This document shows positions 24,107-27,939 of a stretch of DNA of 27,939 nucleotides, piece after piece (positions within the stretch are counted from its first letter, which is position 1; each line of letters opens with the position of its first letter). The notes beneath the pieces were generated by a model. That model did not search any database and was not told where the DNA came from. It saw only the letters and a program-made list of their open reading frames with translations. A program made the position numbers and the translations under genes. The stretch comes from Polychytrium aggregatum (Eukaryota > Chytridiomycota > Chytridiomycetes > Polychytriales), in assembly GCF_025602895.1 (NCBI RefSeq), contig NW_026516512.1, positions 1-27,939 on the forward strand. Direction: 5' to 3'.

Positions 24107-26823
24107 TCACAAATGAGGCGGGGGCTGCTCTCCAAGCCAGAGCGTCGGTTCCAAGGGGTCGACCATGTGGATGGATCCGTCCATCAGGTAGTGGTTTGTT
24201 GTTCTCCTCGACTTGGTCCAGCAGGTACTGATAGTTGACCATCATGCCGTACGACTGCGGATGCCTTTATCTGTTGCAACACACACCATGCCAATGTCAG
24301 TGGCGATGGAGGATGGGCTGCTACTGTAAAATCCGCAGCAAAGGACGACAACACGAATGTATCGCCCGGAATGTCACCGAGCCCGAACGAGATGCGCTGC
24401 TTCGCGCCTGCGGCGACCAAAGTTACCTGAGCGATCAGCCTGCCAGTTGATCCTGAGCGACGCTGGCTCCATTGCGGATGTGGAAGTTTGCTGAGACAGA
24501 CAGCGCAGCGAAGAAAATCGGCGAGCGTTATCAACACCACTGCAAAAGTTGGAGTATGCCCGGAATCGGATCCGCTTGGCCCCATCGTCTCTTGTCTCGC
24601 TCGAATCGGCAACGGCTCACTCACCAACGGGATCGAAACAAAACATGCGCTTCTTCTCCGTCAGGATATATTTGGCGCAGAGACGCAGCAGGATCGGCTC
24701 CAAAAGGTTTCGGCTCGCAGGCACGTGCATCCATGCATCGTCACTTTGTCAGCTCCTGTCACAGATCGGCAGCAACAGCAGAGTCGTCAGCTACAGAGTC
24801 TGAGCAGCGCCGGCGAGAGCGACAACTCGGCATTACCCTGAGGACTTGTGCCGCATTGGCATCGCTCTTGTCCCTGATTGTGCACAACGAGTGCACCTCC
24901 TTGTGCCAAGAACAGGGGCTTGCTCCGAGCACGATCTTCGACCAGGTTCATCTGGGTTTCGAGCCAAGGGCGGAAGCCGGGGACCGGCGAGAGGGTGCAG
25001 AAGGTGGTAATCTGCGGATAGTCCCGCTGCAGCTCCTTGACGACCCGCTTGATCAGAAAGTTGCCGAGTTTCGACTCCGGTCAGGCCTAGGAATTCAGAT
25101 TCGCCGCAAAGATATCGAGAGGGGTTGGTTCGTGAGAAAGCCTGTGGTAACAGAGCTCGTGCCAGTATTGTCGATAGTCGCGGACGGCCGCTGCGCTGTA
25201 TCCTGCTGTCGCGACACTCGGGGTCGTGGGACGATACTGGTAGCAGGAATGGTATTGCGACCAAAGACCGGTGTGGGAGAAGATACCTTTCTGAGACGAC
25301 GTGATCGAGTAAAAGATGGCCGTGTTGGCCTGCTTCTCGTCGTTGATCGTGGGCGTCGACTCGATGATGTCATGGATGTTGTTGGACACTTGTCGACCAG
25401 GGCAATCTGCGACGAAAGGGCCCATCAGCGGGTGGTGATCTCATCGCATCAAACACCAGCGCGGAGACAGGCGCATACCTCGATAAAAGTCAACGGGGTC
25501 AGCGGGAGGCCGCTGTGGAAGAAGCCATAGCACAGACGGCCAGGGCCAAGTCGCTGTTTGAGAGCCTTCCAGTCGGGGATCGGATGGACCGCCTCGTACT
25601 CAACCACCTGAAGAGGGGAGGAAAGTTAGAGCTGGATCCTCCAACAGGACACAAACAAGTCACAGCCCTGGTACTCCAGCATCGTTCTACATGCCGCAGA
25701 ACGGCTCTGGCAAGTCACGGCCATGCCCCGGCCAATGCAGATTCCACGAGGCCTCTGACCATGACTGTTGTGCCCACGAGTACCAGAGAAACCCACACCC
25801 CCAGCGCACCCTGTCGTTGACGGCGACAGTCCCACCTTTTCGAGAACGCTAGCCTCGGAGTTCCATGTGATGCGCTTGAGGTCCATGGTCTCCGTATCCA
25901 ACCAGGCTTGGAATTTTTCACGCAGATACTCGCTCATGGCCCTGAGCTCGTGGTTGAGGCTGTGGGTCGAGTCCTCGCTGATCAGATTCACCAAATCCTT
26001 GCGGAGATTCACCAGGAATCGCATGCCGCCCGGGAGCCTATGAACCTTGGTAAAGAAGCTGTCGTAGAGCGGGGCTAGCGACGAGCGCAGAGCCGACTCG
26101 ACCCGACGGTGTAGAACGCTGGAGGACTTGCTCTACCAACACGACGAACAAAAGAAGGCTCAGAGCAGAGTTTTGGATTGCAGCAGTGCGATCGGGTGGG
26201 TCGAGAGCAGGCAGGATGTGGGAGCGAAAGTGGCTTCCTTGAGCTCACGTCGCATTCGGCGAGAGAGCAAGATGCAGATTCAAGCTGGGGAATGCTGGGC
26301 ACCGATATGACGAGAGTGCATGCGCAGACCTACCCCTTGTTCTGCCTCGAGGTACTTGGCTGCAGCTGAGATTGTCTCGGCCCGATCGACGCCTGGACAG
26401 AAGCAAGCGATCGTGTGCATTAGCCCCACAGATTTGTGTAGAGGAATAGAGCGTCTGGCTTCGATTCGACAGGGCTGCGAACCTACCGAAATCTTTGGCC
26501 AGGACTTTGAGGAACTCACTTTTGCCGTGCTGCTCAGTCGGACAAGGTAGTGAGCCGAAGAGTCGTTGTCGGGACAGATCGTCAGGCTGCGGTCGAGCAA
26601 TCATCCAGCACTGCCATCGTCAAAGGAGCATGCGAGTAGCACGATCAACATGGGAGGGGGAGGTACGTACAGGGTTGCAGCTTTCGTAAAACTCGCAGCA
26701 CTGGCGAGTAACCAGAGCCGGCATGATGTCGCCGCTCTCACGACGGGTGCGGATGGAGCCGCTTAGCAGACGACGGACGAACTGAGCGTTCTTTTCAGAG
26801 TATTCGTGGGTGCCATCCGACAT
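24107..26823 (-). CDS. MLYCD: Malonyl-CoA decarboxylase homologue, frame broken in its 3' half
   Basis: The family converts malonyl-CoA to acetyl-CoA and CO2. Exons 26823-26671, 26529-26487, 26392-26334, 26126-25836 and 25607-25479 are intact and in phase (start CACC-ATG; LAKDFGVD, PGGMRFLVNLRKDL, RITWNSEASVLEK, YEAVHPIPDWKALK). Further exons are recognised at 25406-25287 (NTAIFYSITSSQKG), from 25086 (LGNFLIKRVVKELQRDYP, TLSPVPGF), 24713-24625 (LLRLCAKYILTEKK), 24490-24427 (VANFHIRNGAS, RINWQAD) and 24270 onward (SYGMMVNYQYLL). The Ser of LSPVPGF and the His of NFH, catalytic in the family, are present. Within these later exons single-base shifts are needed near 25388, 25070, 24457, 24259 and 24193 to follow the family, and the join around 24740-24900 is unresolved. 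Either the gene is decaying or the assembly has errors here. The stop is uncertain (24107, or 23967 in the unshifted frame). No C-terminal peroxisomal signal was seen. Confidence 0.8.
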
Positions 26824-27436
26824 GGTGTAGGTATCTAGAATCCGGTTGTTGGTTGGAGCGTTGGGAGCCGGGGATGGTGGACGACGATCGCAGACGACAC
26901 AGGCGATGCAAACGGCGATGCAAACGGTGATGGAGGGGAGAGCACGAGCAAGTCAGTGTGTGAGGAGCAAGCAAGCACGAGCTATTTAAATCTGCTCGGA
27001 AAGTCCCCAAGATGGGCTCAGGGATCCTGCTGGTGTCAAGGATCGGAAGAACGGCAGAAAGGCAGCAGCAACAGCACCAACGGCGAGAAACCGGGCCATG
27101 ACACGGCTCATGGACCCAGAGGCACAATCCGGCATCGCCCGATCCCCAAACCCCCAACATTTTGGGAGCGCCTCCGTGGAGCGGCTCGCAGAGACCGCCC
27201 CCCGGTGCGTTCTTGGGGAAGAAGCACTAGCCCGAGGCTGCCCGGCGGCCATGTCCCAGCAGCGAGCCGCCAGAAACAGAGGGGCAGGAACAGCCGATGC
27301 CAGCGACGAATCGTCAAATGGCCAGACCCGCACGGAGAAAGGACCCAACGCAAACATAACCGCAGCCGGAGGAGCCACCCAGCCAAGCCGAAGCAACCCC
27401 GCCCTCCCCCCAAGCAGCGCGACCAAGACGGCTTAC
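26824..27436. other. Upstream region of the decarboxylase gene, possibly with downstream exons of a minus-strand gene
   Basis: A TTTAAATA element at about 26984-26993 lies roughly 165 bases upstream of the decarboxylase start on the minus strand and could be its core promoter. A 146-codon hydrophobic minus-strand frame (27426-26986) crosses the region, but I recognise no family and see no clear splice link to the exon at 27437-27620. Confidence 0.35.
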
Positions 27437-27620
27437 TGGGGTCTTTTGAGTAGCGAATAACGTCGTCCCAGTAGTTTGCCACGATAGTGCTCGGCAAGGG
27501 AGTCGAGGGAGGTCGCTGAGAGTGTGCTGAGCGCCGAGCCAGCCACAGGAGAGGGTGCGGTGCTTGTCCAAGACGGCTCGAGAGTAATGTGCCGGCGGGG
27601 CGGCTGCGAAAGCAACGCAT
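27437..27620 (-). CDS. Possible first exon of a mitochondrial protein (unrecognised)
   Basis: From ATG 27620 the frame reads a 50-residue N terminus rich in Arg, Ser, Leu and Pro with almost no acidic residues (MRCFRSRPAGTLLSS, LWLARRSAHSQRPP), the pattern of a mitochondrial presequence. It then becomes NYWDDVIRYSKDP, which looks like a mature-protein start. A GTAAGC donor follows at 27436, leaving phase 1. I could not identify the next exon or the family. An adjacent hydrophobic frame downstream might belong to it. It could also be a chance open frame in GC-rich DNA. Confidence 0.35.
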
Positions 27621-27939
27621 GGTCCGACTGCGACGAGGTCGGGGATTTGGATGGCCGAGGACTCGGGCGATCGATCTGCTGCCGACCAAAGAGCACGGAG
27701 ATGACCAGGGCAGACCGGGGTGGGCACTCGGAGAACCGCCGTGAGGGCCAAACCGCAAGCCGCGATCGAAACCCGGCGCCGTCGGGACTCATGCTGCGTC
27801 ACGCGGGCAATCAGGATGGACTTGGTTGTCAAGCAGTGGCTGGCAATGTCGACCCACAACAGCGCTTCTCTCTCGCCAGCGCTGCCGACGATCGTTCGCC
27901 AATGCCATCCCCGTTTGGGCACGATCCGCTGGTGGTTGT

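Noticed and set aside
22419..24231. Long plus-strand frames opposite PANK4
   Set aside because: Antisense shadows; the minus strand gives a phase-consistent 747-residue protein with conserved motifs.
26795..27160. Cys-rich minus-strand frame
   Set aside because: The Cys run is the off-frame reading of a GCT-type repeat; no family features and no splice support.

Overview
The window reads as nuclear DNA of an early-diverging fungus, most likely a chytrid; that placement is inference. It is GC-rich, with spliceosomal GT-AG introns of about 90-260 bases. It carries a cobalamin-dependent methionine synthase beside a cobalamin-trafficking gene, a combination that yeasts and most Dikarya lack. Its pantothenate kinase resembles yeast Cab1 but is joined to a DUF89 phosphatase as in animal PANK4. 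I saw no rRNA, tRNA, CRISPR array or transposase. Exon borders below were worked out by hand from splice sites, reading phase and remembered family sequences.

Layout. (1) About 23-3764, plus strand: 3' part of a BLM/Sgs1-type RecQ helicase with at least 12 exons. (2) 4596-5543, minus: MMADHC (CblD) in two exons. (3) 5544-6822: shared upstream region with a minus-strand TATA box, an 11-bp tandem repeat and mirrored CA repeats. (4) 6823-11337, plus: B12-dependent methionine synthase in three exons. (5) 11821-14540, minus: a TKL-like kinase joined to a STAND/NLR-type C-terminal half with WD40 repeats; the frame is broken by one base at a six-G run. (6) 15404-17432, plus: ZC3H15/Tma46 in five exons. 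(7) 17612-23625, minus: PANK4-type kinase-phosphatase, reconstructed as 27 exons (747 residues, phase-consistent throughout), three of them only 11 nt long. (8) 24107-26823, minus: malonyl-CoA decarboxylase homologue, intact in its first five exons and then broken by several single-base frame shifts. (9) 27437-27620, minus: a possible first exon with a mitochondrial presequence.

How the genes relate. MMADHC delivers processed cobalamin to methionine synthase, so the head-to-head pair is a two-gene B12 module likely sharing control. PANK4 (CoA synthesis and quality control) and malonyl-CoA decarboxylase (malonyl-CoA to acetyl-CoA) lie in tandem on one strand and both act on CoA metabolism. The helicase, the kinase-WD40 protein and ZC3H15 have no evident link to these.
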